NCBI GenBank assembly: GCA_023379515.1
Contig: JAMCQQ010000009.1
Location: 1 to 8,571 of the forward strand
DNA length: 8,571 bases
Direction of reading: 5' to 3'
DNA from: Actinomycetota bacterium
GTDB lineage: Bacteria > Actinomycetota > Humimicrobiia > Humimicrobiales > Humimicrobiaceae
Part shown: positions 1 to 6,401 of the stretch, one piece after another
Position numbering within the stretch: the first letter of the stretch is position 1
Layout of the letters: every line of letters starts with the position of its first letter
Program-made: the position numbers and the translations under genes
Notes under the pieces: model-generated
Told to the model about the DNA's origin: nothing
Database searches by the model: none
What the model saw: the letters and a program-made list of their open reading frames with translations, nothing else

Positions 1-1196
1 AGTCGGTCTGTTTTAATTACCAGGTCCTTTAACTCAATTGCTTTCTTAAGGTTTATTTTGCATTTCATATAATCCGGGTATTTTACATTTATTACAGGTT
101 TTATATATTTGCCCTTCTTAACAACAACTTCACCTTTTGAAATAACATAATCAATATTCACTTTTGCAAGATCATTAAGTATTATGATATCTGCCAGTTT
201 GCCTGGAGTAATACTTCCTACCTCATGGTCTTTTCTGTAGTACTTCGCAGCATTAATTGTTGCAATCTGCACAGCTTTTATTGGGTTTAATCCGCTGGTA
301 ATTGCTTTTCTCATCGTATAATTTAAGTGACCGACTTCATAAAAATCTACAGGATCTCTCTCGTCTGTACAGAACATGAAATTCTCGGATGGCATATTAT
401 ACTCAGTGATAGCTTTTATAACATGTTCAAGATCTACTGCTGCAGATCCCTCTCTCATAAGAATCTGCATTCCAAGTCTCAGTTTTTCTATTGCTTCCCC
501 ACTGCTAAGACATTCATGATCCGAATTGGGGCCCATATTAAGATATGCCATAAGTTTCTCTCCAAAAGTTCCTGCACCATGACCGACAATTATCTTTCCC
601 TGTCTTAAAGTTTCATCACAGAGCTTTAATATTGAAGGATTTTTTTCAAGAAACCATGCAACAGGTGGTTCATTTACCCCGACACACTCACTCCACCCAA
701 GCATGTCAAAAAGGTCAGATTCATTAAAGGTATTTGAATTGCCGAAGGGGTTATGCTGCATATATGCCACGACAGGAACAACAAAAAGCACATTTATGCC
801 CATTGCATTTGCCTCATCAATTGCAAACCTTACACCTTTTTTTCCTGCAACCACACCTATATCATAACAATCAGTAGCAAGTGATGTAGTCCCATTTTTG
901 AGCAGTACCTCCGCCCACCTAGTCATTGTAAGATGAGTACCACCTATATGAATATGTGCATCAATAAAACCCGGCGCAATGTATTTGTCTGTAGCATCGA
1001 TTACCTGAGTTTTATCATCAGTTAAATAATCTGCATTGCCGACTGAAATTATTCTCTTATCTTTTACTGTGATATCAGTTCTGTAAACTTCAGCTGTATA
1101 GACATTAACAAGCTTTCCACCCCTGATAACCAAATCTGCTTTATCCTTGCCTAATGCAGCATCCATGTATTTTTCTCTGGTATTAATAACCGCCAC
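1..1196 (-). CDS. Adenine-deaminase-like amidohydrolase, C-terminus cut off by window edge
   Basis: This is a metal-dependent hydrolase of the amidohydrolase superfamily that most resembles adenine deaminase (adenine to hypoxanthine plus ammonia). Translation from a GTG at 1196 stays open for 398 codons to the window edge. Adenine deaminases are near 580-600 residues, so roughly the last third is missing. Family landmarks in order are PGFIDAHIHI (75-84), GTTSLATD (102-109), VNEPP (174-178), GHGAG (205-209), SDHEC (225-229), MREGS (247-251), CTDE (276-279) and the beta-domain stretch GSITPGKLADIIIL (327-340). The expected metal ligands are present: H81, H83, E176, H206, H227 and D278. The substrate-side motifs are not typical: the family's HIES is HIGG here, and its DPHEIANV is DCYDIGVV. 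A substrate other than adenine is therefore plausible. The GTG is chosen because AGGAGGA at 1201-1207 lies just upstream; the in-frame ATG at 1166 has no such site. It is the last visible gene of the operon, 18 bp after coxG-like. The fold is certain; the substrate is not. Confidence 0.85.
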   Translation of the reverse strand, partial: MAVINTREKYMDAALGKDKADLVIRGGKLVNVYTAEVYRTDITVKDKRIISVGNADYLTDDKTQVIDATDKYIAPGFIDAHIHIGGTHLTMTRWAEVLLKNGTTSLATDCYDIGVVAGKKGVRFAIDEANAMGINVLFVVPVVAYMQHNPFGNSNTFNESDLFDMLGWSECVGVNEPPVAWFLEKNPSILKLCDETLRQGKIIVGHGAGTFGEKLMAYLNMGPNSDHECLSSGEAIEKLRLGMQILMREGSAAVDLEHVIKAITEYNMPSENFMFCTDERDPVDFYEVGHLNYTMRKAITSGLNPIKAVQIATINAAKYYRKDHEVGSITPGKLADIIILNDLAKVNIDYVISKGEVVVKKGKYIKPVINVKYPDYMKCKINLKKAIELKDLVIKTDR

Positions 1197-1200
1197 TCTA

Positions 1201-1207
1201 TCCTCCT
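1201..1207 (-). promoter_or_regulatory. Ribosome binding site fixing the GTG start of the amidohydrolase
   Basis: The minus strand reads AGGAGGA, then four bases (TAGA), then GTG. This near-perfect Shine-Dalgarno sequence supports initiation at GTG 1196 over the in-frame ATG thirty bases downstream. It lies in the 18-bp gap after the coxG-like stop codon, consistent with translation from a shared transcript. Confidence 0.75.
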
Positions 1208-1214
1208 TTTTCCC

Positions 1215-1664
1215 CTATTTCTCTATTTTCTCTTTTAAATTTTTTATTATCTGCTCACCGATTTCCTTGGACTTATTTCTCATAACTCCTTCACCAAATG
1301 TTGCAAGTTTGCCGACAATTCTCGTATCTGCACTATAAGAAACAGAAGTTTGATCAGGTGAAATTTCTTTTAAATCAACATTGCTTTTTACATTCAGCGA
1401 AGTTCCTACCATTGTATCTTTGCCGTCGGTTACAAAGGCAAGATGATCGGGTGGATTCTTTTCAGTAATAACAGTCTTTGTCTTAAATTTGACTTTCATG
1501 AATGCAACTTTTTGAGAAAGAATATTTTCAAAAGTATTTTTGTCCAATCTGACTGTCTTACCCTCTACTCCTGGAATACATGCGGCAATCGTGTCAATAT
1601 CAAGCATTGTATCCCATACTTTATTTATATTTACATTTACTACAAAACTGCCGTTAATTTGCAT
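1215..1664 (-). CDS. CoxG-like SRPBCC domain protein
   Basis: This 149-residue protein of the CoxG family has the START/SRPBCC helix-grip fold, with a hydrophobic pocket. The opening (MQINGSFVVNVNINKVWDTM), the IAACIPGVEG segment near residues 27-36 and the central ITEKNPPDHLAF stretch are typical of the family. The original member is encoded with aerobic CO dehydrogenase, where it has been linked to membrane attachment and quinone handling. Here it sits 39 bp downstream of a molybdenum hydroxylase large subunit that lacks the CO dehydrogenase signature, so the partner is a different enzyme of the same superfamily. The protein ends soon after the amphipathic C-terminal helix and has no visible membrane tail or signal peptide. 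AAGGAG six bases before the ATG supports the start. Its role here, whether binding a quinone, presenting a substrate or helping assembly, is inferred only from neighbours. Confidence 0.85.
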   Translation of the reverse strand: MQINGSFVVNVNINKVWDTMLDIDTIAACIPGVEGKTVRLDKNTFENILSQKVAFMKVKFKTKTVITEKNPPDHLAFVTDGKDTMVGTSLNVKSNVDLKEISPDQTSVSYSADTRIVGKLATFGEGVMRNKSKEIGEQIIKNLKEKIEK

Positions 1665-1703
1665 ATTTCTCTCCTTCAGATATGACCAAATTATTTTTAA
1701 GCT

Positions 1704-4022
1704 TTATTTTTTGCCCTCTTTTTCTCTTAAAGCTTTAATTATTTTATACGGTGTTATTGGTAAATCCTTTATCCTTATTCCCAGCGCATCTTCAATTGCA
1801 TTGGAAATTGCAGGAGAAGTTGCAACCATTCCTGTTTCTGCAATACCTTTAGCTCCAAAAGGACCATCAAGTGATGGTTTTTCCACCATAACTGCCACAG
1901 GATCGATGGCGTCCATTGCAGTCGGAATCGTATAATCCAGAAATGAAGGGTTGACCATCTTTCCATTGTCAAAAACATACTCTTCCATCAGACTGAAACC
2001 TACACCCTGAGTCAGTCCGCCATCCATCTGGCCTTCTATTGTCATTGGATTAATTGCCTGGCCACAGTTTGCCGAGCTGGCAAGTTTGAGAAGCTTTACT
2101 ATCCCGGTTTCAGGATCAACTTCAAGTTCAACTGCATGTATCCCTTCTGTAAAGTCCGCCCATAACGGAGTTGCAACACCTTTCATGATATTTGGATCCC
2201 TGGGAGGTTCATCTCTGTAATATGTTCCACGACCGACAATGGCACCACCTTTATAATAAAGAGCATCAAAGCATACTTCATCAATAGAAAACTTCTTGTC
2301 CGGATCTTTTTTAAGATAGACAAAGTTATTTCCTGTTTCCAGGTCTTCAGGCTTTATATCATCTCCAAAAAATCTTATCGCAATTTTCAGCATCTGCATT
2401 TTTACATCCTCTGCAGCAAGTTTTACAGCTGCACCTGCATTTCTTATTGAACGACTTGCTACTGTAGCCCACTCATATGGAGTAACTGCAGTGTCTGATT
2501 GAATGACTTTGACCTTTTCAAGCGGGATACCCAAAACTTCAGCTGCAATTGATGCAAGCGATGTAGCCTGGCCGCCCCCTATTTCAGAAATGCCTGATAA
2601 GAGGAAGGCACTTCCATCTTCATGCATATTTATAATTGCCGATGAAGTTAGAATGCCTGTCGGATGCTGAAAACAGGCAAAGTTTCTGCCCTGATTTTTT
2701 ATTTCAATCTTTTTACTAATGTCTATCTGCTTTACGGTTTCCGCAACACATTCTTCTATTGCCGGTGTTTCCACTGTCTGGCCCGTGACAATAAACTGAC
2801 CAGGTTTTACCATATTTTTCTTCACAAGCTCAAATTTTGACATCTCAAGTTTTCTGGCAAGCATATCTATTGCGGATTCTCTTGCCCATGTTACCTGTGG
2901 ATTGCCAAATCCTCTGAATGCTCCTGCAACTATCTTATTTGTATAAACGTTATATCCATCTATTTTCCAGTTCTGGAACCAATATGGTCCGCGTGCAAAT
3001 ACTGAACCACAGTCACAGACTGCAGGACCTTCAAAAGTATAAGCTCCGCTGTCAAGAAGCCATTTAATCTGGAAGGCAGTAAAAGTACCATCTTTTTTTG
3101 CACCTATTTTAACCCAGCTGACTGATGCATGCCTTGGATTTGTTGTTGCAAAATCCTCTTCTCTGGTTAGCTCTATTCTTACCGGTCTTCCTGTTACCTT
3201 GGAAAGATATGCTGCATGAGGCTCAAAAAGCGGGTTTGCCTTACCTCCAAAAGCACCTCCAAGCGGTGGTGTAATTACTCTTATTCTGGCTATTGGAATT
3301 CCCATCACCCTCGCAAGAAGTGCTACTGTTAAAAATGGTGACTGCGCACTTGCCCATACGATTAAATCTCCGGATCTGTTGTTATAATCGGCAACTGTAA
3401 CTCTTTTTTCAAGATAACACTGGTGATGTATCTGGGAAGTAAATTTTTCTTCAACAATAACATCCGCCTGTTCAAATCCTTTTTCTATATCACCATGATA
3501 AAAAGATGTATGTGAATTCACATTGCAGCCATGACCTGTCAAATCTTCAGGATAGAGACGCCAGTAATCGTTAAAGCAGGTATGTATCAACACCTTGTTG
3601 GAAGTAAATGCCTCTTCCACATCAAAAACTGCAGGAATTTCTTCATATTCTATGTCTATAAACCTTAATGCTTCCTCTGCTATATCTTCAGTTTGAGCAG
3701 CAACTGCAGCAATTGGTTCTCCTATGTATCGAACAGTCTCATCAGCAAAAATCAACTGATCCCTTACCCACGGTCCATAATATACTTTTGGTATATCCTT
3801 GCCGGTTATAACTGCCTTTACGCCAGGCAGTTCTTTTGCAGCTGAAACATCCAGTTTTTTGATTCTTGCATGTGGGACAGTACTCCTGAAAATCTTACCA
3901 TACAGCATATTCGGCAGATAAATATCATGAACATACATAGTCTTCCCTGTAACCTTGTCAATATCTCCAAAACGTCTGTTTCGTTTACCTATTATTGAAT
4001 ATTCTTTTTTTATTTCTGACAT
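1704..4022 (-). CDS. Molybdenum hydroxylase large subunit (xanthine dehydrogenase family, Mo-cofactor binding)
   Basis: This is the catalytic subunit of a heterotrimeric molybdenum hydroxylase, which inserts a water-derived oxygen into a C-H bond, usually beside a ring nitrogen, and passes electrons to the Fe-S subunit. Its 772 residues are normal for the family. The small 'hammerhead' domain covers about 15-135 (RFGDIDKVTGK, then GEPIAAVAA at 101-109). The molybdopterin-binding part follows, with GGAFGGK at 255-261, GAFRGFG at 367-373, IGGGQ at 481-485, ANCGQAINP at 651-659 and GAKGIAETG at 723-731. E729 matches the family's catalytic glutamate, and Q227 in SAQSPF fits the residue near the Mo ligand. 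The active-site loop is of xanthine dehydrogenase type, not the AYxCSFR loop of CO dehydrogenase. The usual MEP before the second domain reads YLEKR here (203-207). AAGGAG five bases before the ATG supports the start. The gene lies 103 bp after the [2Fe-2S] subunit. Family confidence is very high; the substrate is unknown. Confidence 0.95.
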   Translation of the reverse strand: MSEIKKEYSIIGKRNRRFGDIDKVTGKTMYVHDIYLPNMLYGKIFRSTVPHARIKKLDVSAAKELPGVKAVITGKDIPKVYYGPWVRDQLIFADETVRYIGEPIAAVAAQTEDIAEEALRFIDIEYEEIPAVFDVEEAFTSNKVLIHTCFNDYWRLYPEDLTGHGCNVNSHTSFYHGDIEKGFEQADVIVEEKFTSQIHHQCYLEKRVTVADYNNRSGDLIVWASAQSPFLTVALLARVMGIPIARIRVITPPLGGAFGGKANPLFEPHAAYLSKVTGRPVRIELTREEDFATTNPRHASVSWVKIGAKKDGTFTAFQIKWLLDSGAYTFEGPAVCDCGSVFARGPYWFQNWKIDGYNVYTNKIVAGAFRGFGNPQVTWARESAIDMLARKLEMSKFELVKKNMVKPGQFIVTGQTVETPAIEECVAETVKQIDISKKIEIKNQGRNFACFQHPTGILTSSAIINMHEDGSAFLLSGISEIGGGQATSLASIAAEVLGIPLEKVKVIQSDTAVTPYEWATVASRSIRNAGAAVKLAAEDVKMQMLKIAIRFFGDDIKPEDLETGNNFVYLKKDPDKKFSIDEVCFDALYYKGGAIVGRGTYYRDEPPRDPNIMKGVATPLWADFTEGIHAVELEVDPETGIVKLLKLASSANCGQAINPMTIEGQMDGGLTQGVGFSLMEEYVFDNGKMVNPSFLDYTIPTAMDAIDPVAVMVEKPSLDGPFGAKGIAETGMVATSPAISNAIEDALGIRIKDLPITPYKIIKALREKEGKK

Positions 4023-4125
4023 TTAGACTCCTTCCAAGAAATCTAAAATATTTGCAAATTTTTAAAAGCCTATTCTAAAACCATACTAAAAGAATCATTC
4101 CAAACAACAAAATTTTATACACTGT

Positions 4126-4587
4126 CTAACCTGATACTGATTTAATAGCCTCAACAATCTTTGAATAACCGGTACATCTGCAAAGATTTCCGGCTATAGC
4201 TCTTCTTATCTCATCTTCACTTGGGTTTGGATTTTTACTAAGCAATGCTTTTGCCGACAATACCATGCCGGGGGTGCAGAACCCGCATTGGATTGCCCCT
4301 TTGTCAACAAAAGCTTCCTGAAGTTTGTCAAGCTTATCACTGCTTGCAACTCCTTCAATAGTAAGTATCTTTTTATCCACACAATCTATAGCCAATGTAA
4401 TACATGAAGTAATAGCTTTTCCGTTAAGTAAAACAGTACAGCTTCCACATACCCCAATATCACAACTTTTCTTGGTTCCAGTAAGTCCAAGATCTTCTCT
4501 TAGGAGATCTGCAAGTATTCTGTTTGGTTCTATTTCAACTTCGTATATGTTATTATTAATATCAAGTTTTATTTTCCTTTTTGCCAA
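4126..4587 (-). CDS. Molybdenum hydroxylase [2Fe-2S] small subunit
   Basis: This is the electron-transfer subunit carrying two [2Fe-2S] clusters between the Mo centre and FAD. Its 153 residues are usual for a free-standing small subunit. The N-terminal plant-ferredoxin domain has C42, C47, C50 and C62 (CDIGVCGSC, then TSC). The C-terminal helical domain has C101, C104, C136 and C138 (CGFCTPGM and NLCRCTGY). All eight cluster ligands are present, so both clusters should form. The start is a TTG at 4587 (TTG GCA AAA AGG), chosen because a full AAGGAGG lies eight bases upstream. It follows the FAD subunit by 32 bp and precedes the Mo subunit. The order FAD, FeS, Mo differs from the Mo-FAD-FeS type orders seen in some cox and xdh clusters, but is one of several known arrangements. 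Confidence 0.95.
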   Translation of the reverse strand: MAKRKIKLDINNNIYEVEIEPNRILADLLREDLGLTGTKKSCDIGVCGSCTVLLNGKAITSCITLAIDCVDKKILTIEGVASSDKLDKLQEAFVDKGAIQCGFCTPGMVLSAKALLSKNPNPSEDEIRRAIAGNLCRCTGYSKIVEAIKSVSG

Positions 4588-4595
4588 GCCAAAAA

Positions 4596-4602
4596 CCTCC
4601 TT
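4596..4602 (-). promoter_or_regulatory. Consensus ribosome binding site before a TTG start
   Basis: The minus strand reads AAGGAGG, then eight bases, then TTG at 4587. There is no ATG nearby in this frame, and the protein encoded from TTG begins exactly where this family begins. The strong site probably offsets the weak start codon, so that the small subunit keeps pace with its partners. Confidence 0.75.
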
Positions 4603-4619
4603 GGATATGAAAATAATGA

Positions 4620-5498
4620 TTATTCTCTATTAGCTTTTTCTAGTGCTGATTTTACTGCCCTTTTTATAATTACCGGAGTAGTCCATTTCTTATATTCAGA
4701 AGGGCATCTTATATCGTAACTGAACTCCATGCTTTTAAGTTCATAGTTCTTAAAAATATCATCAAGTGTCTTCGGATCAAGCTTTTTACCAATAATCATA
4801 TTTTCAACATCTGCTGCTCTTACCGGAATTGGCGAAATAGCTCCAAGCACAATCCGTGCATTACTGCAAATTCCAGAATTTTTATCTATTTCAATGTAAG
4901 CGGCAACTCCAACAAAAGGCTTATCCATAGCCCTTCTTAATGTATGTTTTATATATGCACAACCTGCATTTGAGGGTATTTTAGGTATGATAAGTTCCGT
5001 AAGTATTTCATTAGATTCAAGTGCTGTTTCATAATAACCAATAAAAAACTCGGAAAAAGGTATTAGTCTTTCACCATTTAAACTGTAAGCTTTGGCTTTA
5101 CCGCCAAGAGCAACCAATACTGCAGGAGGATCAATTAATGGATCGCCATGGCAAATACATCCACCTATAGTGCCCCTATTACGAATCTGTACAGAGCCAA
5201 GTTCATATTCCATCTCGGCAAAAACGTAAAAATCTTTATTGACCAGTTCCGACATTTCAATCTCTCTATGCGTTGTAAGTGCTCCTATATGCAAATTTTT
5301 TAAATTATCTGTTTTTAGATATGCAAGGTCATTAATTTTCAGTAAGCTTATTATATATTTTGGAGTAAAAAAACCCTGTTTCAGCAGCAGAAGCAGTGAG
5401 ATTCCAGAAGCTTTCAATTTTGCCTCACCGGAATATTTTTCCAGATAACCTGCCGCTTCTTTAAGGTTTGAAGGTTCAAGATATTCAAAATTTATCAT
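4620..5498 (-). CDS. Molybdenum hydroxylase FAD-binding medium subunit
   Basis: This 292-residue subunit passes electrons from the [2Fe-2S] clusters through FAD to the final acceptor, such as NAD, ferredoxin or quinone. It has the VAO/PCMH FAD domain in the first two thirds, including IGALTTH (71-77) and QIRNRGTIGG (104-113), and the CO-dehydrogenase flavoprotein C-terminal domain from about 177. The start is ATG 5498, because GGGAGG (5504-5509) lies five bases upstream; a GTG at 5504 in the same frame overlaps that site and is unlikely to be used. Two FAD loops differ from the common form: AGGxS reads ASGIS (30-34), and TIGGN reads TIGGC (110-114). There is no [4Fe-4S] insertion like that in 4-hydroxybenzoyl-CoA reductase. 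It follows the cupin gene closely, within about 25 bp. The family is certain; the electron acceptor cannot be read. Confidence 0.93.
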   Translation of the reverse strand: MINFEYLEPSNLKEAAGYLEKYSGEAKLKASGISLLLLLKQGFFTPKYIISLLKINDLAYLKTDNLKNLHIGALTTHREIEMSELVNKDFYVFAEMEYELGSVQIRNRGTIGGCICHGDPLIDPPAVLVALGGKAKAYSLNGERLIPFSEFFIGYYETALESNEILTELIIPKIPSNAGCAYIKHTLRRAMDKPFVGVAAYIEIDKNSGICSNARIVLGAISPIPVRAADVENMIIGKKLDPKTLDDIFKNYELKSMEFSYDIRCPSEYKKWTTPVIIKRAVKSALEKANRE

Positions 5499-5503
5499 AT
5501 ACA

Positions 5504-5509
5504 CCTCCC
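5504..5509 (-). promoter_or_regulatory. Ribosome binding site choosing ATG 5498 for the FAD subunit
   Basis: GGGAGG on the minus strand is followed by five bases (TGTAT) and then ATG. The in-frame GTG at 5504-5502 shares its first base with this site, so it cannot be served by it. The protein therefore begins MINFEYLEP, two residues shorter than the longest open frame. Confidence 0.75.
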
Positions 5510-5522
5510 GGAGATTAAGATC

Positions 5523-5894
5523 TTATTTAGATTTGCATTCTTCAGGAACTTTGACAAGAATTATTATCTGTCTTAAAGTTTCCTTTCCTATTACTTCGGT
5601 CTTATGTTCTGTTGTATCAGGAATAAATAAGCAGCCGTCAGGCTCAACAAAAAAATCTTTGCCTTTAACTGTGATTTTACCCCTTCCTGATAAAATAAAG
5701 GTAAGTTGCTGAAAACCTTCATGTACGAAACTTTCAGCACATCCTCCGGGTTTTATTTCACTTATTGACAGCCTGACATTCTCAACTCCGCAGGTGTCTT
5801 TTGTAATTAGTCCCCAAGTATCTGTATTTATGTGAGCAATAGGCAGTATGGGTTCAATATCTGTTATTTTTACCCATTTTGGCTTTAGTTTCAT
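5523..5894 (-). CDS. Single-domain cupin protein
   Basis: This 123-residue one-domain cupin is a small beta-barrel that commonly binds one divalent metal. Cupin motif 1 is about residues 50-72, with H58, Q62/Q63 and the closing SGRG turn. Motif 2 is about 86-100 (DGCLFIPDTTEH), with H97. The HxH pair of motif 1 is reduced to one His, with Gln as the likely second ligand, and the usual Glu is not evident. Metal binding is therefore possible but incomplete compared with a classical dioxygenase. Small cupins like this can be isomerases, decarboxylases, lyases or sensor-like binding proteins. The Shine-Dalgarno sequence is weak (AGG eight bases before the ATG). It lies between the EthD-like gene and the FAD subunit in the same direction, which suggests a role with a pathway intermediate. 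No specific reaction can be assigned. Confidence 0.85.
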   Translation of the reverse strand: MKLKPKWVKITDIEPILPIAHINTDTWGLITKDTCGVENVRLSISEIKPGGCAESFVHEGFQQLTFILSGRGKITVKGKDFFVEPDGCLFIPDTTEHKTEVIGKETLRQIIILVKVPEECKSK

Positions 5895-5981
5895 TGATTA
5901 TACCTGTAATATTTTTTTATTGAGTCACAAAATACCTTTTCTTTAATAAATTAATTCAGATGACTGCAGAAAGCACTGCAC

Positions 5982-6305
5982 TTACTCTTTCCATTCAGAA
6001 GGTATCCATTCATGTGTTTCATAAAACATTACATTCATGTCTGCAAGTTTGCCGGAGATATAACCGTGAACATCCTTAAAATAAACTGACTCAAGTGTTT
6101 CTTTGGCAGTTTTTAAATCTTTATAGTAGCACTCAGCCATATATCTGAATGGAGATTTTTCCTCACCGGCAGTGATATTAAAACCGAATTTCTCCAGATT
6201 AGGTATTTTCATAACCTGCGGTATTCTTATATTGAAGTAATAGTCTTCAAACTCCTTAACATTCACGCCTTCTTTTAAATTGTAAATGTATACAACTTTT
6301 ATCAT
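5982..6305 (-). CDS. EthD-like dimeric alpha/beta-barrel protein
   Basis: This 107-residue protein has the pattern of the EthD family (ferredoxin-like dimeric alpha/beta barrel): an N-terminal strand (MIKVVYIYNLKEG), a helix with EFEDYYFN, then PQVMKIPNLEKFGFNI, a central AECYYKDL strand-loop and an aromatic C-terminal end. EthD itself is needed for ether degradation in actinobacteria, with unknown chemistry, and related proteins include lactone isomerases and small decarboxylase-like enzymes. Many members have a His in the segment before the conserved Pro (HVPLV-like); here it reads IRIPQV, with R27. AAGGA ten bases upstream supports the ATG, though the spacing is long. It stands between the M24 enzyme, from which a stem-loop separates it, and the cupin. 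Family membership is likely. The function is unknown; an accessory or isomerase role is a guess from context. Confidence 0.75.
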   Translation of the reverse strand: MIKVVYIYNLKEGVNVKEFEDYYFNIRIPQVMKIPNLEKFGFNITAGEEKSPFRYMAECYYKDLKTAKETLESVYFKDVHGYISGKLADMNVMFYETHEWIPSEWKE

Positions 6306-6356
6306 TTGACTAAGATCCTTAAATTTTTAGTAAAAAAGAACAATAGTTAATTCAGT

Positions 6357-6385
6357 TTAAGCCTGGACGAAGTATCCAGGCTTAA
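6357..6385 (-). other. Perfect 11-bp stem-loop between the M24 and EthD-like genes
   Basis: TTAAGCCTGGA at 6357-6367 and TCCAGGCTTAA at 6375-6385 are exact inverted repeats around a 7-base loop. In the minus-strand transcript the hairpin forms 17 bases after the M24 stop codon. No U-run follows directly; the first T-rich stretch (TTCTTTTTTACT) begins about 17 bases further on. It could be a weak terminator that lowers downstream expression, a processing site, or a 3'-end stabiliser for the M24 message. The structure is plain in the sequence; its role is inferred. Confidence 0.7.
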
Positions 6386-6401
6386 TTCCCCAATCCATTG
6401 A

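Noticed and set aside
1540..1935. Plus-strand open frame of about 130 codons
   Set aside because: It lies opposite the coxG-like gene and the end of the molybdenum subunit, shows no recognisable domain, and spans the gap between two well-supported minus-strand genes. It is an antisense shadow.
4023..4125. Internal promoter in the 103-bp gap before the Mo subunit
   Set aside because: A TAGAAT-like -10 can be found, but no acceptable -35 lies at the right distance. Chance matches are expected in this AT-rich stretch.
1704..5498. Annotation as aerobic carbon monoxide dehydrogenase (coxMSL)
   Set aside because: The large subunit has GAFRGFG rather than the AYxCSFR active-site loop, and no other cox-specific genes besides the coxG-like gene are visible.
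5515..5524. TAAGATCTTA palindrome
   Set aside because: It overlaps the cupin stop codon and the gap before it. It is short and AT-rich, and is likely incidental.
5945..5985. Small hairpin TGCAG/CTGCA near the EthD-like stop codon
   Set aside because: Five base pairs with no U-run are too few to support a structure.
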